Origin: Oscillospiraceae bacterium
GTDB taxonomy: Bacteria; Bacillota; Clostridia; Oscillospirales; Ruminococcaceae
DNA length: 37,646 bases
Assembly (NCBI GenBank): GCA_022788225.1
Contig: JALEVO010000045.1
Span: 1-37,646, forward strand
Reading direction: 5' to 3'
The position numbers and the translations under genes are program-made. Of the stretch, positions 17,402 to 25,390 are shown one piece after another. Positions within the stretch are counted from its first letter, which is position 1. Each line of letters begins with the position of its first letter. The notes under the pieces are model-generated. The model had not been told where the DNA came from and made no database searches. It saw only the letters and a program-made list of their open reading frames with translations.

Positions 17402-18622
17402 ATGGAGGCAGATGTAATTATAATCGGCGGCGGTGCTGCCGGAGCAATGGCAGGGGTACACTCCGCAAGATTCGGGAACAAAGTAATCATCTTTGAGCCT
17501 AACGGTAAAATAGGCAAAAAGCTTTTTATTACCGGCAAGGGCAGATGCAATGTGACAAACAACTGCTCCAATGATGAGCTGATACGGAACATTCCAAGAA
17601 ATCCGAGGTTTCTTTACAGTGCTTTTTCACAGTATTCAACTGAAGATGTAATGAACTTTTTCGAGTGGGCAGGAGTACCGCTGAAAACCGAAAGGGGAAA
17701 CAGAGTATTTCCGGTAAGCGACAAGTCGGCTGATATTATTGCAGCCCTTGAACGTGAACTGAAAGCCGCTGACGTAAAGATAATTCCCGAAAGAGTGAAA
17801 TCTCTGATAATTGAGGACGGCGTTTGCTGCGGTGTTAAAACCGAAAGCGGAGAGTATCGCTCACGCTCTGTGCTGATTGCCACAGGGGGCAAGTCCTATC
17901 CGCAGACCGGTTCGACCGGCGACGGCTACACCCTTGCAAAAAGCGCCGGACACACGGTAACAAAGCTTGAACCCTCGCTGATTCCTCTTGTGTGCAATGA
18001 AAAGTACTGTGCCGACATGATGGGGCTTTCATTGAAAAATGTCACACTTTCTCTGTATGACGGTGACAGGAAAATTTTCAGTGAACTGGGTGAAATGCTG
18101 TTTACTCATTTCGGTGTTTCCGGACCGCTTGTTTTAAGCGCAAGTTCTCATATTGAAAAAATGCAGCCGGACAGATACAGTCTTAAAATCGACCTGAAAC
18201 CCGGTCTTACACACCAGCAGCTTGACGCAAGACTGCAAAGGGATTTCGGTGAGAACATAAACCGTATTTTCGGCAATTCACTTTCAAAACTGTTGCCGGC
18301 AAAGCTTATACCTGTTGCGGTAAGGCTTTCAGGCATTGAGGGGGAGCGTCGGATAAATCAGGTTACCCGTGAGGAGCGTGTACGGTTCGGTGAACTGCTC
18401 AAAGCGTTTCCGCTTACAGTAAAAGGATTCAGACCTATTGAAGAGGCCATTATTACAAGCGGCGGTGTGGACGTTAAGGAGATAAACCCGAAAACTATGG
18501 AATCAAAGCTTGTGAAGTCCCTTTATTTTGCCGGAGAAGTCATTGATGTTGACGGGTATACCGGCGGATTTAATTTACAGATTGCTTTTTCTACCGCATA
18601 TTGTGCGGCAATGAATATGTAA
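17402..18622 (+). CDS. HI0933/BaiN family FAD-dependent oxidoreductase
   Basis: This flavoprotein of about 406 residues has an N-terminal dinucleotide-binding motif (VIIIGGGAAGAMAG), the family motif TGKGRCNVTNN, a second nucleotide-binding region (VLIATGGKSYPQTGSTGDGY) and the C-terminal YFAGEVIDVDGYTGGFNLQ that holds the flavin. It belongs to the YhiN/HI0933 group, whose cellular substrates are mostly unknown; one clostridial relative (BaiN) acts on bile acid intermediates. I chose the ATG at 17402 because GGAG lies 6 bases upstream, while the in-frame ATG at 17390 overlaps the previous gene and lacks a good site. cmk follows closely. Confidence 0.88.
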   Translation: MEADVIIIGGGAAGAMAGVHSARFGNKVIIFEPNGKIGKKLFITGKGRCNVTNNCSNDELIRNIPRNPRFLYSAFSQYSTEDVMNFFEWAGVPLKTERGNRVFPVSDKSADIIAALERELKAADVKIIPERVKSLIIEDGVCCGVKTESGEYRSRSVLIATGGKSYPQTGSTGDGYTLAKSAGHTVTKLEPSLIPLVCNEKYCADMMGLSLKNVTLSLYDGDRKIFSELGEMLFTHFGVSGPLVLSASSHIEKMQPDRYSLKIDLKPGLTHQQLDARLQRDFGENINRIFGNSLSKLLPAKLIPVAVRLSGIEGERRINQVTREERVRFGELLKAFPLTVKGFRPIEEAIITSGGVDVKEINPKTMESKLVKSLYFAGEVIDVDGYTGGFNLQIAFSTAYCAAMNM

Positions 18623-18635
18623 GGAGAGAATGATT

Positions 18636-19292
18636 ATGATAAATGTTGCTATTGACGGTCCTGCCGGAGCAGGAAAAAGCTCAATTGCCAAAGCCACAGC
18701 TGCTGAAATTGGTTTTATATATGTTGATACAGGTGCGCTTTACCGTTCGGTTGCGCTGTTTGCTCTTGAAAATGGTCTTGACAGTGACGACCTTGTAAAG
18801 TCTCTGGACAAGATAAATGTAAGCCTTGAATTTATAGACGGCAGTCAGCACGTTATTTTAAACGGCGCTGATGTTTCTGACAAGATAAGAACGGCAGAAG
18901 TTTCCATGAATGCCTCAAAGGTTTCGGCAATTCCGGCGGTAAGGGAATTTCTTTTCGGACTGCAGAAAAAAATTGCAGCGGAAAACAATATAATCATGGA
19001 CGGCCGTGACATCGGAACAGTAGTTCTGCCGGATGCTGACCTGAAAGTATTTCTCACAGCGTCAGCTGAGGAAAGGGCAAACCGCCGCTTCAAGGAGATG
19101 ACTGATTCCGGAGTAACCTACGAACAGGTGCTGGAGGACATAAAGCAGCGTGACTATAACGATATGCACAGGGATATTTCGCCCCTGAAACAGGCTGAGG
19201 ACGCAGTACTGCTTGATACAACAGGCATGACAGTGGAAGAGGTTAAAAATAAGCTTAAAGACATGATTTTGGAAATAAAACCGGAGAAATGA
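18636..19292 (+). CDS. cmk: Cytidylate kinase
   Basis: The 218-residue enzyme transfers phosphate from ATP to CMP or dCMP. Visible features are the P-loop GPAGAGKSS at residues 8-16, the DTGALYRSVAL substrate site, MDGRDIGTVVLPDA, and the lid region with ANRRFKEM. The length is standard. ATG at 18636 lies 9 bases after AAGGAG (18621-18626); the other candidate at 18630 is too close. It sits in the order cmk-plsC-ispH/rpsA, frequent in clostridia, linking nucleotide, phospholipid and isoprenoid supply with translation. Confidence 0.95.
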   Translation: MINVAIDGPAGAGKSSIAKATAAEIGFIYVDTGALYRSVALFALENGLDSDDLVKSLDKINVSLEFIDGSQHVILNGADVSDKIRTAEVSMNASKVSAIPAVREFLFGLQKKIAAENNIIMDGRDIGTVVLPDADLKVFLTASAEERANRRFKEMTDSGVTYEQVLEDIKQRDYNDMHRDISPLKQAEDAVLLDTTGMTVEEVKNKLKDMILEIKPEK

Positions 19293-19293
19293 T

Positions 19294-19911
19294 ATGCAGA
19301 AAACAAGTATATTTTTTAAATGTTTGTATGGATTTGTAAAAGGAATCTATTACGGGTTTTACAATGTTAAGGTGGAGGGGCGTGAAAATCTGCCGGATTG
19401 TCCGTTTATAATCGCCGCAAATCACAGAACCTTTGCTGATCCGCCGCTGCTTGCGGTAACTTCCGGCTGCAGCAAATTCGGGTTTGTTGCTAAGGAAGAA
19501 CTTTTTAAGGTTCCGGTTTTTGGCTGGCTTATAAGAAAGCTTGGTGCATTTCCGGTTACAAGGGGGAAAGGTGATTTTTCAGTTATTAATGAATCGGTGT
19601 CGAGGCTGAAAGAGGGAAAGCGTCTTGTTATTTTTCCGGAGGGAACACGCAGTAAGACAGGAAAAGTCGGCAAAGGCAAAACAGGTGTTGCCCTTATTGC
19701 GGCAAGAGCAGGAGTTCCTGTTGTTCCTGCCGGAATAGTTTTTAAGGGGAAACTGCATTTCAGATCAAAAGTGACAATAAAATACGGCAAACCCTTAATG
19801 CCGGAAGAACTGAATCTGAGTCAGGAGCCTACGCCACATGAACTGAAGACTGTAAAGGGAAAAATCATGGATTCCATTGTTGCTCTTGCAGAGGGGGAAG
19901 AAAATGGCTGA
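19294..19911 (+). CDS. plsC: 1-acyl-sn-glycerol-3-phosphate acyltransferase
   Basis: The 205-residue membrane-associated acyltransferase makes phosphatidic acid from lysophosphatidic acid. Motif I is NHRTFADPP (H-x4-D catalytic pair), motif III is FPEGTRSKTG, and VPVVPAG follows as motif IV. An N-terminal hydrophobic stretch would hold it to the membrane. The length is slightly short but normal for clostridial PlsC. It begins 1 base after the cmk stop, and its end overlaps the ispH start by 8 bases. Confidence 0.92.
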   Translation: MQKTSIFFKCLYGFVKGIYYGFYNVKVEGRENLPDCPFIIAANHRTFADPPLLAVTSGCSKFGFVAKEELFKVPVFGWLIRKLGAFPVTRGKGDFSVINESVSRLKEGKRLVIFPEGTRSKTGKVGKGKTGVALIAARAGVPVVPAGIVFKGKLHFRSKVTIKYGKPLMPEELNLSQEPTPHELKTVKGKIMDSIVALAEGEENG

Positions 19912-21847
19912 AATCAAAACTGCAAAAACTGCCGGGTTCTGCTTTGGGGTTGACAGGGCGGTAAAGCTTGTGTATGAGGAACTTGAAAAGCACAGCGGAA
20001 GGGTTGCGACCTTAGGTCCTATCATTCACAATCGTGACGTTGTTGACGATATGAAAAAAAAGGGAGTCCGCATAATCGAAAGCGTGGACGAGCTTGAAGC
20101 AGGCGAAAAGGCTGTGATTCGTTCCCACGGCGTCGGCAGAAAAATCTATGATGAACTTGTACAGAAAGGGAACGAGTTTATTGACGCTACCTGTCCTTTT
20201 GTGGCAAGGATTCATAAAATAGTCCGTGAAAAATCCGAAGAGGGATATTTCATTCTCATTGCCGGAGATAAAAATCATCCGGAGGTGCAGGGAATCGTTG
20301 GTCATTGTGACGAAAATTGCCTTGTTTTTAAGGACGAAAGTGAGCTAAAAGACTTTTTTGAAAAAAAATATAAAAAATTAGAAAAAAAGCTTGCAATTGT
20401 TGCGCAAACGACGTATAATATATTAGTATGGGGAGAGTGTCTGAAAGCTATTCCGGAGGATAAGGAAAATATCCTCGTTTTCGACACGATCTGCAATGCG
20501 ACCTCACAGAGACAGTCTGATGCTGCTTTGCTCTCTGAAGAGGCTGACGTTATGATTGTTGTAGGCGGAAAAAACAGTTCAAACACAGTTAAACTTTTTA
20601 ATGTTTGCTCTGAACACTGCCGTTCCTATCATATAGAAAATGCGGACGAGCTTTACACACTGAACCTGAAAAATGCTGATAAAATAGGCATTACTGCCGG
20701 GGCATCCACACCGGCTTATATAATTAAGGAGGTACAAAATACCATGGCTGAAATTTTAGAGGACATTAATTTTGAGGAGGCGCTGGAGCAGTCCTTCAAG
20801 AAAGTACATACAGGAGAGCGTGTTAAAGGCTATATTGCCGCACTTAACAATAGTGAAGCAATCGTAGATATCGGAACAAAGCATACTGGTTATGTTCCGC
20901 TTTCTGAACTGACTGATGACCCTTCAAAGAAACCGTCTGACGTTGTAAGCGTAGGCGAAGAAGTTGATCTTATCGTAACAAAGATCAATGATCAGGAAGG
21001 CATTGTTATGCTTTCAAAGAAAAAGGTAGACGAACTTGTTGGCTTTGATAACATTACAAAGGCAAAGGACGAGGAAAAGGTACTTGAGGGTATCGTTCAG
21101 AACGTTGTTAAGGGCGGCGTACTCGTTTCTGTTGACGGTGTAAAGGTATTCGTTCCTGCATCACAGACAGGCGTTCCCCGTGACAAGAGTCTTGACGAAC
21201 TGCTCAAGAAAAAGGTTGAACTTAAAGTTATCGAAGTAAACGAAGCACGCCGCAGAGCAGTTGGCTCAATCAAGGCAGTTGCAAAGGCACAGAAGGAAGC
21301 TGCAAAGGCTGCATTCTGGGAAACAGCTGAAGTAGGCAAGGTTTACAAGGGTGAAGTTAAGTCACTTACAAACTACGGCGCATTCGTTGACCTTGGCGGT
21401 ATTGACGGAATGGTTCACATTTCCGAACTTTCATGGAGCAGAATCAAGCACCCGAGTCAGGTTGTAAACGTTGGTGACGTTCTTGAAGTTTACATCAAGG
21501 AACTTGACAAGGAAGCCGGCAGAATCTCTCTCGGATTCAAGAAGGCAGAGGATAACCCATGGGTTAAGTTTGAAAACAACTACAAGGTAGGCGATGTTGT
21601 TAAGGCTAAGGTTGTTTCAATTACACCTTTTGGCGCATTTGCTCAGATTATTGAGGGCGTTGACGGTCTTATCCACATTTCTCAGATTGCTGACCAGAGA
21701 GTTGAAAACGTTGCTGACGTTCTTAAGGTTGGTCAGGAAGTTGAAGCTAAGATTACTGAAGTTGATATCGAAAAGAAGAGAATCAGCATTTCAATGAGAG
21801 CACTGCTTGAACCTGAAAAGGAAGAAGAAGCAGAGGACGCTGAATAA
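19904..21847 (+). CDS. ispH: HMB-PP reductase IspH fused to ribosomal protein S1
   Basis: This 647-residue two-part protein has IspH at residues 1-280, the last enzyme of the MEP isoprenoid pathway. Its three cluster cysteines are in GFCFGVDRA (Cys13), DATCPFV (Cys97) and DTICNAT (Cys197), and the substrate-site motif TSQRQ is present. From residue 281 follow four S1 RNA-binding repeats (about 305-375, 390-455, 475-548, 560-632), ending in an acidic tail. The fusion is typical of Clostridia. ATG at 19904 is preferred, with GAGGGGG about 8 bases upstream; the longer reading from 19877 lies inside plsC. A strong ribosome-binding site at the domain junction may also yield S1 alone. Codon choice looks more biased in the S1 half. 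Confidence 0.93.
   Translation: MAEIKTAKTAGFCFGVDRAVKLVYEELEKHSGRVATLGPIIHNRDVVDDMKKKGVRIIESVDELEAGEKAVIRSHGVGRKIYDELVQKGNEFIDATCPFVARIHKIVREKSEEGYFILIAGDKNHPEVQGIVGHCDENCLVFKDESELKDFFEKKYKKLEKKLAIVAQTTYNILVWGECLKAIPEDKENILVFDTICNATSQRQSDAALLSEEADVMIVVGGKNSSNTVKLFNVCSEHCRSYHIENADELYTLNLKNADKIGITAGASTPAYIIKEVQNTMAEILEDINFEEALEQSFKKVHTGERVKGYIAALNNSEAIVDIGTKHTGYVPLSELTDDPSKKPSDVVSVGEEVDLIVTKINDQEGIVMLSKKKVDELVGFDNITKAKDEEKVLEGIVQNVVKGGVLVSVDGVKVFVPASQTGVPRDKSLDELLKKKVELKVIEVNEARRRAVGSIKAVAKAQKEAAKAAFWETAEVGKVYKGEVKSLTNYGAFVDLGGIDGMVHISELSWSRIKHPSQVVNVGDVLEVYIKELDKEAGRISLGFKKAEDNPWVKFENNYKVGDVVKAKVVSITPFGAFAQIIEGVDGLIHISQIADQRVENVADVLKVGQEVEAKITEVDIEKKRISISMRALLEPEKEEEAEDAE
20726..20746 (+). promoter_or_regulatory. 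Internal ribosome-binding site and ATG at the IspH/S1 junction
   Basis: AAGGAGGT (20726-20733) lies 10 bases before an in-frame ATG at 20744. The peptide from there (MAEILEDINFEEALEQSF) resembles the N-terminus of free-standing S1 proteins. Few sites in the window match the anti-Shine-Dalgarno sequence so well, and finding one inside a gene exactly at the domain border suggests a second translation start. Confidence 0.6.
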
Positions 21848-21875
21848 TTATCAGTTAAAATCAGAATAAATTCAG

Positions 21876-21895
21876 GGCGGGTTGTAAAACTCGCC
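21876..21895 (+). terminator. Possible terminator after ispH-rpsA
   Basis: GGCGGGT (21876-21882) pairs with ACTCGCC (21889-21895), including one G-U pair, around a 6-base loop, and is followed by the AT-rich tail TTAATTTATA. The T-run is weak, so it may terminate only partly. Confidence 0.4.
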
Positions 21896-21926
21896 TTAAT
21901 TTATATATAATATGGGGGCAGAATAA

Positions 21927-22778
21927 ATGAGAAAGAGAGCAGCATTACTTTTTTTGTCGGCACTTGTGCTGATGAGCGGCTGTGAAAAAATAGATGACTC
22001 AAAAGAAAAAAATACTGCGGCAGCGGAGGATATGGTTTCCCAGTCAGCTGAAATAAGTCAGACTGAAAACGAAACGTCCGCTGCTGAAACAGAGGCAGCT
22101 GCTGAAACTGAGATAGCAGAAGAAACTGAAACAACTGAAACAACAGAAACAACAGAAACAACTGAAGAAACACAGGAGCAGTCCTTGGAAATATCAGAAG
22201 AGGATTACGAAAATGTCCTTGACAACATTGCATTTGTCGGGGATTCAGTGACTTCCGGTTTCAGCGCATATCAGAAGGTTGACATGGACAAGGTTTTCGC
22301 AACACCATGCGTGGGACCTTCAAATATAAGGGATTATTCTTTTGAGTACGGCGGAGATGAATATGCGGCGCTTACAATATTAAACTTTGAACAGCCGGAT
22401 TATGTTGTAATTTCCATGGGGCTTAACGATATAAACACATATTCTCCGGAAAATTTTTCAGAAATTTATATGGATTTTGTTGAGGACGCAATGGCTGTCT
22501 GTGAGGACTCACAGTTTTACATCTTTTCCGTAACGCCTGTTGCGGCGGAATGTGAAAACATTACAAACGATACCATTGACGGTGTGAATGCACAGCTTGA
22601 AAAAACAGTTTCGGAATACGGCAGTGACAGGCTGCATTATGTGGACTGCAATACTGTACTCAAAAATGAAAACGGCTGTCTGGCAGGCGATTTTTCCGGC
22701 GGCGACGGAATACATTTAAGCAGCGGTGCTTATGACGTTATGCTTGAAAAGCTTGTGTGCAGTATTTCCGGAGAATAA
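21927..22778 (+). CDS. SGNH/GDSL-type hydrolase lipoprotein
   Basis: The 283-residue precursor starts with a lipoprotein signal whose lipobox is MSGC (Cys19), so it should be anchored to the outer face of the membrane. A low-complexity Glu/Thr linker of repeated ETTETTE units (about 65-85) works as a spacer. The catalytic domain follows: FVGDSVTSGF with nucleophile Ser107, SMGLNDI (block III), and DGIHLS with Asp260 and His263 near the end. It likely removes acyl groups from a carbohydrate or wall polymer; the substrate cannot be told. Codons near the start and the ribosome-binding region (GGGGGCAG) are unremarkable. Confidence 0.8.
   Translation: MRKRAALLFLSALVLMSGCEKIDDSKEKNTAAAEDMVSQSAEISQTENETSAAETEAAAETEIAEETETTETTETTETTEETQEQSLEISEEDYENVLDNIAFVGDSVTSGFSAYQKVDMDKVFATPCVGPSNIRDYSFEYGGDEYAALTILNFEQPDYVVISMGLNDINTYSPENFSEIYMDFVEDAMAVCEDSQFYIFSVTPVAAECENITNDTIDGVNAQLEKTVSEYGSDRLHYVDCNTVLKNENGCLAGDFSGGDGIHLSSGAYDVMLEKLVCSISGE
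22122..22169 (+). repeat. Short tandem repeat encoding Glu-Thr-Thr
   Basis: Nine-base units close to GAAACAACA/T are repeated four to five times and encode ETTETTETTE in the linker of the SGNH lipoprotein. Slippage in such a tract could change the linker length in steps of three residues without breaking the frame. Confidence 0.7.
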
Positions 22779-22793
22779 TCGGGGAAATACTGC
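22759..22793 (+). other. Perfect hairpin across the SGNH lipoprotein stop codon
   Basis: GCAGTATTTCC (22759-22769) pairs without mismatch with GGAAATACTGC (22783-22793), 11 base pairs with a 13-base loop containing the stop codon TAA. No T-run follows, so it is not a standard terminator. It may protect the mRNA 3' end or weaken read-through into pncB. Confidence 0.5.
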
Positions 22794-22834
22794 GTAAAAT
22801 ATACGGTAAATAAACCTGCGGGGAGGTACTGATT

Positions 22835-24277
22835 TTGACTGACGGAAGAAATCTTTCAATGCTCATGGATTTCTATGAGCTGACTATGAGCAACGGATAC
22901 TTAAAAAACGGTCTGGGGGACACTATCGTTTATTTTGATATGTTTTTCAGACGTGTTCCGGAAAACGGCGGCTATGCGATTTTTGCCGGACTGGAACAGG
23001 TTATCTCATATATTGAGTCCCTGAAATTTACCGAAGAGGACATTGAATTTCTCAGAGCAAAGGGGATTTTCTGCGAGGAATTTCTTGATTATCTGCGTGA
23101 TTTTAAGTTTACCTGCAACGTGTGGGCAGTGCCGGAGGGTACTCCTGTTTTTCCGAATGAGCCGCTTGTTACTGTAAGAGGACCGGTCATTCAGGCACAG
23201 CTTATTGAAACAATGCTGCTGCTGATTCTGAATCATCAGAGCCTTATTGCCACAAAGGCAAGCAGAATAGTCAGAGCCGCACAGGGACGTCCTGTCATGG
23301 AGTTCGGTTCGAGAAGAGCACAGGGGGCTGACGGTGCGGTGTACGGTGCAAGAGCGGCTTATATCGGCGGTTGTGCCGGAACAGCCTGTACCATATCCGA
23401 CAGGGATTTTTCCGTTCCTGCACTGGGTACTATGGCGCACAGCTGGGTACAGCTTTTCCCGTCCGAGATTGACGCTTTCAGAGCCTATGCGGAGTGCTAT
23501 CCGGATAACTGTGTACTGCTGGTTGATACCTACAACGTGCTGAAATCGGGCGTTCCCAATGCAATAAAGGTGTTCAGAGAACTTGCAGAAAAAGGGTATA
23601 ACTGCGGAGGAATACGCATTGACAGCGGTGATATTGCGTACCTATCCAAAAAGGCAAGAAAAATGCTTGACGAGGCTGGTTTCCCTAATCACAAGATAGT
23701 TGCGTCAAATTCCCTTGACGAGTACCTCATAAGAGATCTGCTTGTGCAGGGTGCAGCACTTGACAGCTTCGGCGTTGGAGAAAGGCTTGTTACAAGCAAG
23801 GCAGAACCGGTTTTCGGAGGAGTTTACAAGCTTGTTGCAGTTGAAGAAAACGGTAAAATTTCGCCGAGGATAAAGCTTTCGGAGAATACTGCTAAAATCA
23901 CCAACCCCGGCTTTAAGAAACCGGTAAGGCTTTTCTGCAAAAATACCGGAAAAGCTCTTGCGGACGTTATTCTTCTTGAAAATGAGAGGATTGACGAGAG
24001 CAGTCCTTACGAGATATTTGACCCGGAACACACCTACAAGAAAAAGCTGCTGACTGATTTTTCCGTAAAGGAACTGCAAAAGGCGGTGTTTGAAAAAGGC
24101 GTGTGCGTTTACGACAGACCGTCCGTTGAGGAGATAAGGGAGTACTGTCAGCAGGAGCTTTCAAAGATATGGGACGAGGTAAAGCGTTTTGAGAATCCTC
24201 ACAAGTATTATGTAGACCTGTCCCATGATTTGTGGAATATGAAACAGGAACTGCTTGACAGGTATTTCCATTTGTAA
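22835..24277 (+). CDS. pncB: Nicotinate phosphoribosyltransferase
   Basis: The 480-residue enzyme joins nicotinate and phosphoribosyl pyrophosphate, with ATP hydrolysis, to give nicotinate mononucleotide for NAD salvage. Family features are MDFYELTMSNGYLKNG at the start, the EFGSRRAQG segment, LGTMAHSWVQLFPSE with the active-site His, and GGIRIDSGDIAYLSK for phosphate binding. The length fits the Firmicute type. The start is TTG at 22835 with GGGGAGG about 9 bases upstream. No recognisable NiaR operator or riboswitch was seen in the short leader. Confidence 0.93.
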   Translation: MTDGRNLSMLMDFYELTMSNGYLKNGLGDTIVYFDMFFRRVPENGGYAIFAGLEQVISYIESLKFTEEDIEFLRAKGIFCEEFLDYLRDFKFTCNVWAVPEGTPVFPNEPLVTVRGPVIQAQLIETMLLLILNHQSLIATKASRIVRAAQGRPVMEFGSRRAQGADGAVYGARAAYIGGCAGTACTISDRDFSVPALGTMAHSWVQLFPSEIDAFRAYAECYPDNCVLLVDTYNVLKSGVPNAIKVFRELAEKGYNCGGIRIDSGDIAYLSKKARKMLDEAGFPNHKIVASNSLDEYLIRDLLVQGAALDSFGVGERLVTSKAEPVFGGVYKLVAVEENGKISPRIKLSENTAKITNPGFKKPVRLFCKNTGKALADVILLENERIDESSPYEIFDPEHTYKKKLLTDFSVKELQKAVFEKGVCVYDRPSVEEIREYCQQELSKIWDEVKRFENPHKYYVDLSHDLWNMKQELLDRYFHL

Positions 24278-24293
24278 TAATACGGAGGGTAAT

Positions 24294-24608
24294 ATGCCGA
24301 CAACAAAGGAATATTTTGACGGAATACAGCAAAAGCTTTCGGGAATTGAGGACATTTCCTACAGAAAGATGATGGGGGAATATGTTGTTTACTACAAGGA
24401 CAAGGTTGTCGGCGGACTGTGTGACGACAGGTTTCTTGTAAAGCCTGTGAAGTCTGCCGGAGAGCTTTTGCCGGACGCAGAGCTTGAACTGCCCTACGAG
24501 GGCGCAAAGCCTATGCTGAGAGTGGACGACAGCGTAAGCGGAGAGTTTGTTTTAAAGCTTTTTGAAGCAATGTATAATGAACTGCCAAAGCCTAAAAAAC
24601 GCAAATAA
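24294..24608 (+). CDS. TfoX N-terminal-domain protein
   Basis: The 104-residue protein matches the TfoX/Sxy N-terminal domain (YRKMMGEYVVYYKDKVVGGLCDDRFLVKP), here alone without the C-terminal helix-hairpin part of proteobacterial competence activators. The ATG at 24294 follows GGAGGG (24284-24289), so the longer reading starting inside pncB is rejected. It begins 16 bases after pncB. Stand-alone versions are common in Firmicutes and have no established role; a link to competence should not be assumed. The tail is basic (PKPKKRK). Confidence 0.78.
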   Translation: MPTTKEYFDGIQQKLSGIEDISYRKMMGEYVVYYKDKVVGGLCDDRFLVKPVKSAGELLPDAELELPYEGAKPMLRVDDSVSGEFVLKLFEAMYNELPKPKKRK

Positions 24609-24642
24609 TTTTAAATGCCTCGCAATTTCTTGTTTTTTACTA

Positions 24643-24671
24643 TTGCAGAAAATGACGATTTTTGATATAAT
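24643..24671 (+). promoter_or_regulatory. Promoter for mtnN
   Basis: TTGCAG (24643-24648), a 17-base spacer and TATAAT (24666-24671) lie 39 bases before the mtnN start codon. This is a good sigma70-type promoter and probably also serves miaB, which follows directly. Confidence 0.65.
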
Positions 24672-24710
24672 AAAATAGTATTGATTATTACAGAGTTTCG
24701 GAGGGAAAGT

Positions 24711-25388
24711 ATGAAGGTTATAGGAATTATAGGAGCAATGCCGTCAGAGCTTGCTGATATAAGAAAAACTCTTGTCGGTGCGGCTGTTGTAAAGCATTCC
24801 GGCTTTGAATTTTACATAAATACCTTTGACGGCAAGCTTGTTGTAAACGCCTGCTGCGGTGTTGCAAAGGTAAATGCGTCTGTCTGCACACAGGTAATGA
24901 TAGACCATTTTAACGTTGACGCTATTATAAATACGGGCGTTGCCGGTGGTATGGATACGGCTGTAAAGGTGTGCGACATTGTTGTGTCAAACGAAGTTCT
25001 CCCACACGATCTGGAACTGAGATTCCTTGACAATTATCCGCCTTACAACAGCATTTTCAAGGCTGACCAGAAGCTTATGGACACAGCCTGTGAGGTGTGC
25101 GACGAATTCGGTTACGCAAAGCATATCGGACGTATTGTTTCCGGTGAATCATTTATTTCAAGCAGTGAAGTGAAAAAGCAGATTTGCGACAAGTTTTCGC
25201 CCCTTGCAGTTGACATGGAAAGTTCCGCTATCGGTCACTGCGCTTTCATGAATGAAGTTCCGTTTTTAAGCCTGAGATGTATCTCGGACAATGCGGACGA
25301 CGAGGGCGAAATGTCCTTTGACGAGTTTGAAAAAATTGCCGCAAAGCGTGTTGCGGAAATAGTTCTTGAAATGATTAAGAGGATTTAA
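24711..25388 (+). CDS. mtnN: 5'-methylthioadenosine/S-adenosylhomocysteine nucleosidase
   Basis: This 225-residue phosphorylase-fold enzyme hydrolyses methylthioadenosine and S-adenosylhomocysteine to adenine and the thioribose or ribosyl-homocysteine. Family motifs are IGIIGAMPSE at the start, INTGVAGGMD, IVSGESFISS, and AVDMESSAIGHCAF followed by LRCISDNAD with the catalytic Asp. The ATG at 24711 follows CGGAGGG; the longer upstream reading has no support. It sits just before miaB, whose radical chemistry releases 5'-deoxyadenosine and S-adenosylhomocysteine, both substrates of this enzyme class, so the pairing makes metabolic sense. Confidence 0.92.
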   Translation: MKVIGIIGAMPSELADIRKTLVGAAVVKHSGFEFYINTFDGKLVVNACCGVAKVNASVCTQVMIDHFNVDAIINTGVAGGMDTAVKVCDIVVSNEVLPHDLELRFLDNYPPYNSIFKADQKLMDTACEVCDEFGYAKHIGRIVSGESFISSSEVKKQICDKFSPLAVDMESSAIGHCAFMNEVPFLSLRCISDNADDEGEMSFDEFEKIAAKRVAEIVLEMIKRI

Positions 25389-25390
25389 TA

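Noticed and set aside
22122-22169. Possible CRISPR-like or phase-variable repeat
   Set aside because: The units are contiguous nine-base coding repeats without spacers; length changes would stay in frame, so no on-off switch is implied.
24255-24293. Longer N-terminus for the TfoX-domain protein starting inside pncB
   Set aside because: GGAGGG before the ATG at 24294 gives a far better start, and the extra residues are translated from pncB codons in another frame.
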